Shown: piece by piece, positions 42,823 to 49,785 of the stretch | Layout: every line of letters begins with the position of its first letter | Numbering within the stretch: position 1 is the stretch's first letter | Assembly (NCBI RefSeq): GCF_039544265.1 | Contig: NZ_BAABLI010000012.1 | Span: forward strand, 1 to 64,000 | Direction: 5' to 3' | Origin: Corallincola platygyrae | Lineage (GTDB): Bacteria; Pseudomonadota; Gammaproteobacteria; Enterobacterales; Neiellaceae | DNA length: 64,000 nt | The notes under the pieces: generated by a model | Told to the model about the DNA's origin: nothing | What the model saw: only the letters and a program-made list of their open reading frames with translations | Databases searched by the model: none | Program-made: the position numbers and the translations under genes

Positions 42823-43713
42823 ATGAACCGGGAAGAGAAACTGGCAGAGTTTTCATCTTTGGTGCGAAAACTCACTCCAAATCTGGGTATTACAGAAACA
42901 GTCATCCCCAGTCTGTTGCTGTTCAGAGAAACGCAAGGGCATGGCCGAGAGCCTGCTATCTATGATGCTGGCATTGGGATCTGCGCCAGTGGCCGAAAGA
43001 ACCTATACTTGGACAACCAGTGTTATGAACAGAGTGCCGGCCAGTTTCTCGCCATGTTCCTGCCCATGGCTATCGAATGTGAAGTACTCGAAGCAAGTGA
43101 AGAGGAACCGCTGATGGGTATTGGTGTGTTCCTGGACCGCCACCGTTTGGCAAACCTGCTGTTGCGGATGGAGCAACACAGGGTGCCGTCTGACAAACCT
43201 GTCAGCGGCAAACAGACTTTCAACGCCTCCGGCATCATCAGTGACGCCATCAACGATGAACTGCTCGATACCAGCATTCGCATTGTAAAAGCCCTGCAGA
43301 ATCCAGTGGAAGCGGCGCTGTTTGGGGATCAACTTATCGATGAACTCTACTTCCGGATCCTCAGTTACCAGTCCGATGGCGCTTTGAATAAACTATTGCA
43401 GCAGCAAGGACAGCTGCAGCAAATTTCCAAGGCTGTCGAACAGGTGCATCGTCACTTAGAGAAGAATTTTTCGGTCGAAGAGCTGGCCAGCATAGTCAAT
43501 ATGAGCAGTTCTGGCTTTCATAAGAAGTTCAAAGAGGTGATGCACCTGTCGCCATTGCAATACGCCAAACAGGTCAAGCTGGGTAAAGCACAAAACTACC
43601 TGATGGAAGGTGACAGCGTTTCCGAGGCAGGCTTTAAAGTTGGTTACAACAGCCCGGCGCAGTTCAGCAGAGAATACAAGCGCCACTTCGGTGAGGTCCC
43701 TTCCGCCATTTAA
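42823..43713 (+). CDS. AraC-family transcriptional regulator
   Basis: A 296-residue regulator with an AraC N-terminal effector domain (PF06719-like; residues about 20-175) and two helix-turn-helix motifs at the C-terminus (VEELASIVNMSSSGFHKKFKEVMHLSPLQYAKQVKLGKA and VSEAGFKVGYNSPAQFSREYKRHFGEVPS). The type is often found beside short-chain dehydrogenases, which it controls. The divergent SDR operon at 42634 fits that. A 188-base intergenic region separates them; I could not single out a binding site. Confidence 0.88.
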   Translation: MNREEKLAEFSSLVRKLTPNLGITETVIPSLLLFRETQGHGREPAIYDAGIGICASGRKNLYLDNQCYEQSAGQFLAMFLPMAIECEVLEASEEEPLMGIGVFLDRHRLANLLLRMEQHRVPSDKPVSGKQTFNASGIISDAINDELLDTSIRIVKALQNPVEAALFGDQLIDELYFRILSYQSDGALNKLLQQQGQLQQISKAVEQVHRHLEKNFSVEELASIVNMSSSGFHKKFKEVMHLSPLQYAKQVKLGKAQNYLMEGDSVSEAGFKVGYNSPAQFSREYKRHFGEVPSAI

Positions 43714-43783
43714 CGACTCACCACTTAATAGCGCATCACATATACTTATGCGGTTAAAAAACGGATGGTGATGGGAAGGCGAT

Positions 43784-44350
43784 ATGTGTGGCCGTATGAA
43801 TGTGATGGATGATCCTTTGACCCAGTGGCTTAGTCAGCAGCTGGGGTTGGATTTTCACACCCACACCAATCCGGATCTGCGGCCGAGCCAAACCATCGAT
43901 GTGGTGGCCGCAGGAGATCTTCAAATCTCTGCGCGATGGGGGATCAAACCCAGCTGGTCAAAGCGGCTGCTGATTAATGCGCAAAGTGAAACTGTCGCAG
44001 AAAAGCGCACCTTCAAACAGGCATTTGCGGAAAGACGTTGTGTGATCCCCTTCAATGGCTGGTATGAGTGGCGTGATGAAGGTGGGCCGCGCAAGCAAAA
44101 GTACCTGTTTCAACGGCAAGATAGCCGTCCTCTTCTAATGGCAGGGATCTGGTACCCCGCAGAAACAGGCCCCGAACTGGTCACCCTAACCTCCCCGGCA
44201 AATGATGTTTGCGCCCCGATCCATCATCGTATGCCAACCCTGATTAGAGCTGACTCTATTCAGGGCTGGTTGACCGGAGATAGTCAAAACGCCCAACTGA
44301 TACTGCACGCCAATGACGATGAGCTTATTCATTTTCAACAAGTGGGCTAA
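43784..44350 (+). CDS. SOS response-associated peptidase (SRAP/HMCES family)
   Basis: Forms a stable thiazolidine link with abasic sites in single-stranded DNA through Cys2 (the protein begins MCGRMN). LLINAQSETVAEKRTFKQAFAERRCVIPFNGWYEW contains the conserved Asn, Glu and Arg, and HHRMP the active-site His. Length is 188 residues against 222 for E. coli YedK. Protects DNA from strand breaks at abasic sites. No LexA box was recognised upstream. Confidence 0.92.
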   Translation: MCGRMNVMDDPLTQWLSQQLGLDFHTHTNPDLRPSQTIDVVAAGDLQISARWGIKPSWSKRLLINAQSETVAEKRTFKQAFAERRCVIPFNGWYEWRDEGGPRKQKYLFQRQDSRPLLMAGIWYPAETGPELVTLTSPANDVCAPIHHRMPTLIRADSIQGWLTGDSQNAQLILHANDDELIHFQQVG

Positions 44351-44474
44351 CGCCCACAAAGTCCAATCTGCGCAAATTTAATCAGCTCTAAACCCATCAA
44401 ACGCTTTGCCAGCCGATCCTGCAATGCGCCGCCAACGTTAGACATTCAAGAGATTTATCAGCGAGGAGCAAAAG

Positions 44475-45086
44475 ATGTATCGCTTTTTGGTTTTGATATT
44501 GGCGATATGGTCTGGTTTAGCGATGGCAACCGAACAGCCCAAATATGAAGTTCTCTACCAGCAGGATGAGTTCGAGTTACGCGAATATAGCCAGATGATC
44601 GTCGCAGAAACGCTAGTCAATGGCGCGATGGACGACGCCTCTGGTGATGGTTTTAGGGCCATTGCCGACTTCATTTTTGGTAATAACAGATCCGCGTCTG
44701 GAAGTTCAGAAAAAATCAGCATGACCGCCCCCGTAACCATGGCGTCAGCATCTTCGAAGGTCAGTATGACCTCCTCAGCTGAGATGGAAGACAAACACGG
44801 CAAATGGCGTGTTCATTTTGTCATGCCAAGCGAGTACACCATGGAGACACTGCCAAAGCCCAATAGCGAGGCTGTCACACTCAGAGAAGTGCCGGTAACC
44901 CGCTTTGCCGTGATCAGCTTTTCCGGCCTGACAGGTGAGAAAAAGGTTTCAGCAAAAACCACAGAACTTCTCACTTGGCTTCAGGAAAAAGGCATAACGC
45001 CGCGTGGCGAACCCGAGCTCGCAAGATATGACCCTCCTTGGACATTGCCATTTCTGCGGCGAAACGAAGTCATGGTTGAATACTAA
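44475..45086 (+). CDS. SOUL-family heme-binding protein, exported
   Basis: A signal peptide (MYRFLVLILAIWSGLAMA^TEQP) is followed by a 180-residue SOUL/HBP domain: PKYEVLYQQDEFELREYSQMIVAET, KISMTAPVTM and VHFVMPSEYTMETLPKPN are family blocks, and AVISFSGL...LLTWLQEKGITPRGEPELARYDPPWTLPFLRRNEVMV closes it. A GAGGAGC site precedes the ATG. Family members bind heme or tetrapyrroles loosely. The next gene (TIGR02450) lies 20 bases on and may share its transcript. Confidence 0.9.
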   Translation: MYRFLVLILAIWSGLAMATEQPKYEVLYQQDEFELREYSQMIVAETLVNGAMDDASGDGFRAIADFIFGNNRSASGSSEKISMTAPVTMASASSKVSMTSSAEMEDKHGKWRVHFVMPSEYTMETLPKPNSEAVTLREVPVTRFAVISFSGLTGEKKVSAKTTELLTWLQEKGITPRGEPELARYDPPWTLPFLRRNEVMVEY

Positions 45087-45106
45087 TTGGCTGAGAAAGG
45101 ACAACC

Positions 45107-45322
45107 ATGAACCAAGTGAACCCGAGGAAACTGCTGCATAGCAAGTGGACGGCAGCAACGCCTGAAAACAGAGAGAAACACTTTATAGTCAGCGAAGTTG
45201 AATACGATGAAGAAGGGATCGTAGTCGAATGTGTTATAGAAGCGGTGCTGACTAAGCGCACCCAAAGCATTAACTGGCGAGATCTGAAACAATCGTCCCA
45301 TTGGCGACACGGTTGGTGCTAA
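45107..45322 (+). CDS. TIGR02450-family Trp-rich small protein
   Basis: A 71-residue protein with conserved tryptophans (LLHSKWTAATP, INWRDLKQSSHWRHGWC). It matches the TIGR02450 family (NPxKLLxSKWTAxxPxxREKHFxV), a small uncharacterised gammaproteobacterial and cyanobacterial group. GAGAAAGGACAACC before the ATG gives a plausible ribosome site. Function unknown. Confidence 0.85.
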   Translation: MNQVNPRKLLHSKWTAATPENREKHFIVSEVEYDEEGIVVECVIEAVLTKRTQSINWRDLKQSSHWRHGWC

Positions 45323-45374
45323 GTCACTTAAGCGACAATCAGAGTTAAAAATTAGATAGCAAAGAAGGTTGTTA

Positions 45375-45400
45375 GAAAGGGCTGCATTTGCAGCCCTTTC
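45375..45400. terminator. Hairpin downstream of the TIGR02450 gene
   Basis: An 11-bp perfect stem GAAAGGGCTGC-ATTT-GCAGCCCTTTC between convergent genes. No long T-tract follows on the plus strand; on the minus strand CTAACAACC follows. It is probably a weak or bidirectional terminator. Confidence 0.6.
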
Positions 45401-45439
45401 GGGTAAATTGCAGTTAGTGATGCAATGATGTACTACGTA

Positions 45440-46075
45440 TCAGCGCTCTCTGCGGCATCTGTGGAGCCGAATTAAAAATCCTAAACAGGCGCTGAACAGT
45501 ATCAGTTGAGAGGGCTCAGGGATGTCTCGGGGCAAGGGTAGGAACTGATCAATGTTTTCCACCCGAATCTCACCATTAAAACCCATACCATTTTGATCAT
45601 AGAAACTAAGATACTCAGTTTCCGATACCATGCCATTGGTCACCGTAAGAACGTCACCAAGATCAAATTGCAGCCCTTGATCAAAGAAATTAACCACATC
45701 CATTTCCCACCCCAGAAAGCCATCACTCACAGCACCGAAGGTAGATATTTCAAACGGCTCAAAAGATGCCAGGTTCACCTCATTCTTTTTAAACTTCAAC
45801 TTATAGTTAATAGCTTTACCGTCCGAGGTTTTAAAAACGTGTACTTCCTTAGCTCTTTCTTGCCGTGTCTTCTCGAAGGCAAACTCTATGAGCTTATCTC
45901 CGTTGACATCTTCCTTAGCATCGCGGCCAACAACAAAGCCATCTTTATCAAGCAGTAAGACGACCGCATCAGTGTTTTTATCCACGGTGATTTTTATCAG
46001 ACCTGCATCCGCAACCAAAGGAACAAACAGCAGGGGCAGAGCAAAAACAACGACATATCTGGTTAAGATTTTCAT
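45440..46075 (-). CDS. PEP-CTERM sorting-signal protein
   Basis: A 211-residue exported protein. The signal peptide (MKILTRYVVVFALPLLFVPLVADAG) is followed by a beta-rich domain without known motif. The C-terminus is a PEP-CTERM signal: IPEPSQLILFSACLGFLI (the PEP motif and a membrane segment) and a basic RLHRCRRER end. Such proteins are cut and sorted by an exosortase, usually together with exopolysaccharide export. No exosortase is in this window. The ATG at 46075 has GGGAG eight bases before it, better than an upstream alternative at 46090. Domain function unknown. Confidence 0.75.
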   Translation of the reverse strand: MKILTRYVVVFALPLLFVPLVADAGLIKITVDKNTDAVVLLLDKDGFVVGRDAKEDVNGDKLIEFAFEKTRQERAKEVHVFKTSDGKAINYKLKFKKNEVNLASFEPFEISTFGAVSDGFLGWEMDVVNFFDQGLQFDLGDVLTVTNGMVSETEYLSFYDQNGMGFNGEIRVENIDQFLPLPRDIPEPSQLILFSACLGFLIRLHRCRRER

Positions 46076-46462
46076 CAGTGTTTCTCCCATCCAATTAATG
46101 GAATAGTGATCCCGGACAAGCGCGAGTTACGGCAGGAAAACATCAAACAGCGGTGTTTTTGAGGTGGCATCGGAGGCCATACCTAATACGGCGATAGAGC
46201 ATGCGGCGATAGAGCGAGCGGCGATAGCCACGATATTATGCAACAAATTATAGCTGCACTGACGCAGAACGACGGGACACCTTTGCCGTCACCTCAACAC
46301 TGTTTCGCCCCTAAAAAATTGGCAGTTATTCCATCTAGCTCAAGAAAACATCTACTTCTAACAGTTAGTTATAACTAGCCCACGGCGTTAAACCAACGAT
46401 TGTGCTAACTCTATTGGAATGAACGCCTTGTTAACTGACTGGATGGTCAGAGGATGCAGTCC
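46076..46462. other. Intergenic region with 15-bp tandem repeats
   Basis: About 390 bases between two divergent genes with no supportable gene. It holds three tandem 15-base units beginning CGGCGATAG (46189-46233) and a perfect 12-bp palindrome TAGTTATAACTA (46366-46377), which might be a regulator site for the downstream DUF523 gene. Promoters for both genes must be here. Confidence 0.5.
46189..46233. repeat. Tandem repeat, 3 x 15 bp
   Basis: CGGCGATAGAGCATG, CGGCGATAGAGCGAG and CGGCGATAGCCACGA follow one another. The first two differ at two positions and the third diverges after nine bases. A unit of 15 could be a remnant of coding repeats, but no frame is open across it. Confidence 0.7.
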
Positions 46463-47404
46463 ATGGAAAAGATAAAAGTTGGTATCAGCAGTTGCCTAAT
46501 GGGCGAGCCGGTGCGCTTCGACTCGGGCCATAAGAAAAATGCCTATGTTAATAACGTACTGGCTGACTACTTTGAATTTGTCTCATTTTGCCCTGAGGTC
46601 AGCATTGGCCTTGGTATCCCTCGCCAGACCATTCGATTATCTCTGCAGGAAGATGAAGTGCGCTGTATCGGTACCAGAGATCCTGAGCTTGATGTCACCG
46701 AGAAACTTTACCAGTCTGCAGAGGACCAAAAACACTGGCATGCCGATCTTTGTGGCTACATTTTGAAAAAAGACTCTCCCAGCTGCGGCATGGAGCGGGT
46801 GCGGTTGTATAAGGGAGAAACACCAGAGCGCATTGGCGTCGGTCTGTATGCCAAACGTCTGATGGAGAACTTCCCCAATCTACCCGTAGAGGAGGAAGGT
46901 AGGCTTGGCGATCCCATTCTCAAGGAAAACTTTATTCAGCGCGTTTTTGTCTACCATCGCTGGCGTCAAATGACAGAGGGTGGGTTCACGATGAGGGATC
47001 TCACTGAATTTCACGCCAAGCATAAGTTTATTTACATGAGTCACCAGCCCAAGAAAGCCAGTGAGCTTGGCCGTTGGTTGTCAGAACAAGGAAAACAAGA
47101 CCTACAGAAAACCAGCGAAACCTATTTGACTTCTATGATGGCATTGCTGAAACACAGAGCCACCAGACAGACCCACACCAATACACTCAACCACATCCAG
47201 GGCTTCCTGAAAAAACATGTCACCGGCTTAGACAAACAGGAATTAGTATCAACGATAGATAACTATCGACAGGGACTATTGCCACTGATTGTGCCTATGA
47301 CCTTGTTGCGCCACCATTTTCTGCATCACCCCGATCCCTATATCGATAACTCCTACTACATGAAGCCACATCCGGGTGAACTGATGCTGTTGAACCAACT
47401 CTAA
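46463..47404 (+). CDS. DUF523-DUF1722 protein (TudS-YbgA type)
   Basis: A 313-residue fusion. The N-terminal DUF523/TudS domain (1-150) has three conserved cysteines, in SSCLMGEPVRFD, SFCPEVSIG and KKDSPSCGMERV. In characterised TudS these hold a 4Fe-4S cluster that desulfurises thiouracil. The C-terminal DUF1722/YbgA domain (about 180-305) has FHAKHKFIYMSHQPK and the PYIDNSYYMKPHPGELML ending. The ATG at 46463 is taken, as AGAGG lies nine bases before it; the ATG at 46454 directly abuts that site. YbgA genes often lie beside photolyase genes, which is not so here. Confidence 0.88.
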   Translation: MEKIKVGISSCLMGEPVRFDSGHKKNAYVNNVLADYFEFVSFCPEVSIGLGIPRQTIRLSLQEDEVRCIGTRDPELDVTEKLYQSAEDQKHWHADLCGYILKKDSPSCGMERVRLYKGETPERIGVGLYAKRLMENFPNLPVEEEGRLGDPILKENFIQRVFVYHRWRQMTEGGFTMRDLTEFHAKHKFIYMSHQPKKASELGRWLSEQGKQDLQKTSETYLTSMMALLKHRATRQTHTNTLNHIQGFLKKHVTGLDKQELVSTIDNYRQGLLPLIVPMTLLRHHFLHHPDPYIDNSYYMKPHPGELMLLNQL

Positions 47405-47541
47405 AAGTAAGAACGAGACGCTTTTCCAATCGTTGAAAGCGGCTCACCACCTTTCAGGCCCTCGGCCAAAAGGCGGTGATATTTGCAGCATGAGTCATCG
47501 TTCGTATCTGTTGAATTTCGTGTTTGACTGAGGAGTTGAGT

Positions 47542-47727
47542 ATGAGTGCTCATAACTATTTTAGTTGGCGCCAAGCGGTCGAGGATGCAGCAACAGAGCA
47601 AGGGATCAGTGCTGACATGCTTTTGGCCCAAGACAGCCATATTTATCAAGACCAGTATTTTGAACAGCAGTTATCAGTGGATGAAGCCGTTGAGCAATTA
47701 AAAAGCAGCGTGATACCTGATCACTGA
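47542..47727 (+). CDS. Small acidic hypothetical protein
   Basis: A 61-residue protein (MSAHNYFSWRQAVEDAATEQG...). A GAGGAG site lies about seven bases before the ATG at 47542 and an earlier in-frame ATG at 47524 lacks one. It is mostly helical, acidic, with no signal or known motif. It is 137 bases downstream of the DUF523 gene. Gene status is plausible but rests on the ribosome site and reading-frame length only. Confidence 0.5.
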   Translation: MSAHNYFSWRQAVEDAATEQGISADMLLAQDSHIYQDQYFEQQLSVDEAVEQLKSSVIPDH

Positions 47728-47779
47728 TAGGCTTGCAAGCAGCAACAGTTATCGGGCTACGCCCATATCTACCAACAAA

Positions 47780-47875
47780 GGGATCTCTGCTGAGAATGAC
47801 AAAAGAGATCCCACTTTCATGACGATAATTCCATCAACAACTCGGCGTTTGCCGAATATAGGTAAACGGCAAACG
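47780..47875. terminator. Two adjacent hairpins between convergent genes
   Basis: GGGATCTCT / AGAGATCCC (47780-47788, 47804-47812) and CGTTTGCCG / CGGCAAACG (47846-47854, 47867-47875) are perfect 9-bp stems with 15- and 12-base loops. They lie between two converging stop codons, where terminators are expected. Neither has a strong T-tract, so the assignment is tentative. Confidence 0.45.
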
Positions 47876-47888
47876 TTTCAGTAGGCGT

Positions 47889-48413
47889 CTACTCTATTGC
47901 CCCTGATACTCCAAAGAATTGCTCAGGCTCTTTCTCTTTACCATGTTCAACCACATAGGCGAGCTCAGTGGCTAGCGCTTGATCCATTTCTAATAGCACA
48001 TCGTGATCAGCCAGCGCTTTCTGTTTGTTCCCCATCTGTATAAACAACACTCCTCGATACATATAGGCTTCACTCAATTTGGGGGACAGCTGGATCGCGC
48101 GCGAGTAATGGAACAGCGCTTCGCCATAGAACGTCTTGCCCTGCTTTCGCAGGCTATAGGCAAGATTGTTATGGGCCTTTGAAAACTTATCGTCTAGCGC
48201 CAACGCATCGCGGAATTTCTGCTCAGCAGCGGGGAAGCGCTTGGCCATCATATGCTCAACACCCTGGTTGTAGAGCTGCACAGATTGGCTTGGCTCTTTT
48301 TCGGCCAACTCAAAACCTGAACCAGCAGCATGTGCGCTGGGGAGCAGGCTGAATAGTGAAAACACGAGAGCCGCGAACACAGGCACCAATAGCGGATACA
48401 AAACGACTTTCAT
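47889..48413 (-). CDS. Exported tetratricopeptide-repeat protein
   Basis: A 174-residue protein with a signal peptide (MKVVLYPLLVPVFAALVFSLFSLLPSAHAA) and three TPR units: SVQLYNQGVEHMMAKRFPAAEQKFRDALALD, KAHNNLAYSLRKQGKTFYGEALFHYSRAIQLS and EAYMYRGVLFIQMGNKQKALADHDVLLEMD. TPRs bind partner proteins in the periplasm; the partner is unknown. It lies downstream of the zinc-finger protein gene on the same strand, 76 bases away. Confidence 0.82.
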   Translation of the reverse strand: MKVVLYPLLVPVFAALVFSLFSLLPSAHAAGSGFELAEKEPSQSVQLYNQGVEHMMAKRFPAAEQKFRDALALDDKFSKAHNNLAYSLRKQGKTFYGEALFHYSRAIQLSPKLSEAYMYRGVLFIQMGNKQKALADHDVLLEMDQALATELAYVVEHGKEKEPEQFFGVSGAIE

Positions 48414-48489
48414 GGGATATTCCTGATAGCTTCATTTATCAGGGATACGCGCCAGAGCCGAAATATGTTCAGCAACTCACGCAGGTTTT

Positions 48490-49278
48490 TTAGCGATAGT
48501 GTTTAACCCGCTCTTCATAAAGCAGGTCTAGCGCCTCGGCAATGGAGTAGGCCAACTCTTTATCCAGATAGCGCTCAACTTCATTACTGACAAAGCGCGC
48601 GGATTGGTTATGCTTTTTGGCAAAGGCGGCAGATTGGATCTTCAGCTGGCGCTGAAATTGTGCCACCTCCTGTTCTTCCTGTATCTCCATCACCACAGCC
48701 TCGATATTGTTACCTTGCTCAGCCAGGCGCTCGACCAATTTGGGCTGGGTGATCGGATAGTTTTTGCAGACATACAGGATGGCATCTTTCAGGCTGTCGA
48801 ACTGTTTGTCGAACAAAACGATCGGCATAGCTGCAGGCAGAACATCAGCGACCTTACTGCCATCAATCTCGTGACTGAACCCCTGAAAATTGCTGCGACG
48901 ATGGGATTCCTCGCCCAACTTGAGACCCGCTGCGATACTGTGGTGTAGGGAGAAATCCAACTCCTCCAGCTCATCCTCATTCCATTTAAGGTAAACACCA
49001 ATCGCCTTTTTGTACTTCGCGGCGATCTTAGTATGTACCCATTCCCGGCGCTGTTGAACCAATCCCATGGTACAGGGTTTAAGTAGAGCCACACACTCTT
49101 TACAGGCGGGAACCTGCAGGTTATCCGCCGACAGCTGGCGATACTGATAAGACTGCCAGTGGGCCTTTGGCGGTGCAAAATCAAACTCCGTCGCAATACA
49201 GCCGCAGTAAAAGCAGGTATGAAAATCTTCCGCTTGAATGGCTCTTAGTTGGCGGTATCGGTTATCAGGAAAAATCAT
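48490..49278 (-). CDS. Hypothetical protein with HNH-like double-Cys zinc motif
   Basis: A 262-residue cytoplasmic protein. Residues 20-65 show HTCFYCGCIATEFDFAPPKAH followed by PACKECVALL, the CxxC ... CxxC zinc pair of treble-clef/HNH proteins with His near DFAPPKAH. A full HNH nuclease His-Asn-His set is not obvious. The rest is helical and charged. Whether it cuts nucleic acid cannot be decided from sequence. I do not recognise a named family. Confidence 0.7.
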   Translation of the reverse strand: MIFPDNRYRQLRAIQAEDFHTCFYCGCIATEFDFAPPKAHWQSYQYRQLSADNLQVPACKECVALLKPCTMGLVQQRREWVHTKIAAKYKKAIGVYLKWNEDELEELDFSLHHSIAAGLKLGEESHRRSNFQGFSHEIDGSKVADVLPAAMPIVLFDKQFDSLKDAILYVCKNYPITQPKLVERLAEQGNNIEAVVMEIQEEQEVAQFQRQLKIQSAAFAKKHNQSARFVSNEVERYLDKELAYSIAEALDLLYEERVKHYR

Positions 49279-49785
49279 GTACGCGTGTTGTTTCTTCGGC
49301 TTGGTTACAGATCAATGTTACCCAAGAAAGGTGTTTAAGGCACTTCGATTCACCCGCAATGACCGAGCCAGCTTTTAATAGAAAAGAGAGAAAAAGAACA
49401 TATGTTGACCGAAATCAATTTATGTTACCAGTATCATTTAAAGCTAATAAAATAAGCCAAAATGCAAACCTCACAGTCCGGGAGAAAATGACAAATCTCA
49501 GCCAATTTAATGTAAACAAGCCCTGTTTGAATTCATCCAGCCATACAAAGCCAGTCATAACGAATTAAAATATTAATGTTTTAAATAATACTTTTAATAA
49601 CTTAGATCAAATCATCACAAGTGATCAAGATCACGCTCTATCCAAACCCCTATTGATGTATAAATATTGACCAGTGTATTTTTCAACCACTCGCAGAAAG
49701 AAGAAAATAAAATGTTAGCGCAATCTTCTTACCTCATTTCTTTAATCCCGCGAGTAAGAAACTATAAAAACACAAAGGAAAACTC
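49279..49785. other. Upstream region of the amylase gene
   Basis: About 507 A+T-rich bases between divergent genes. Apart from the CRP-type site and -10 element near 49621-49664, I see no gene with support. A plus-strand reading frame that enters here from the gene to the left is an antisense shadow. Confidence 0.6.
49621..49664 (+). promoter_or_regulatory. CRP-type operator and -10 element before the amylase gene
   Basis: GTGATCAAGATCAC (49621-49634) is a perfect GTGA-N6-TCAC core, the CRP half-sites. A -10-like TATAAA lies at 49659-49664. If +1 is near 49669, the operator is centred at about -41.5, the class II position. Catabolite control of amylases by CRP is well known. This is a motif-based proposal. 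Confidence 0.55.

Noticed and set aside
49167..49568. 133-codon plus-strand frame leading toward the amylase gene
   Set aside because: Half of it is antisense to the zinc-finger protein gene and the rest is A+T-rich low-complexity sequence; no ribosome site.
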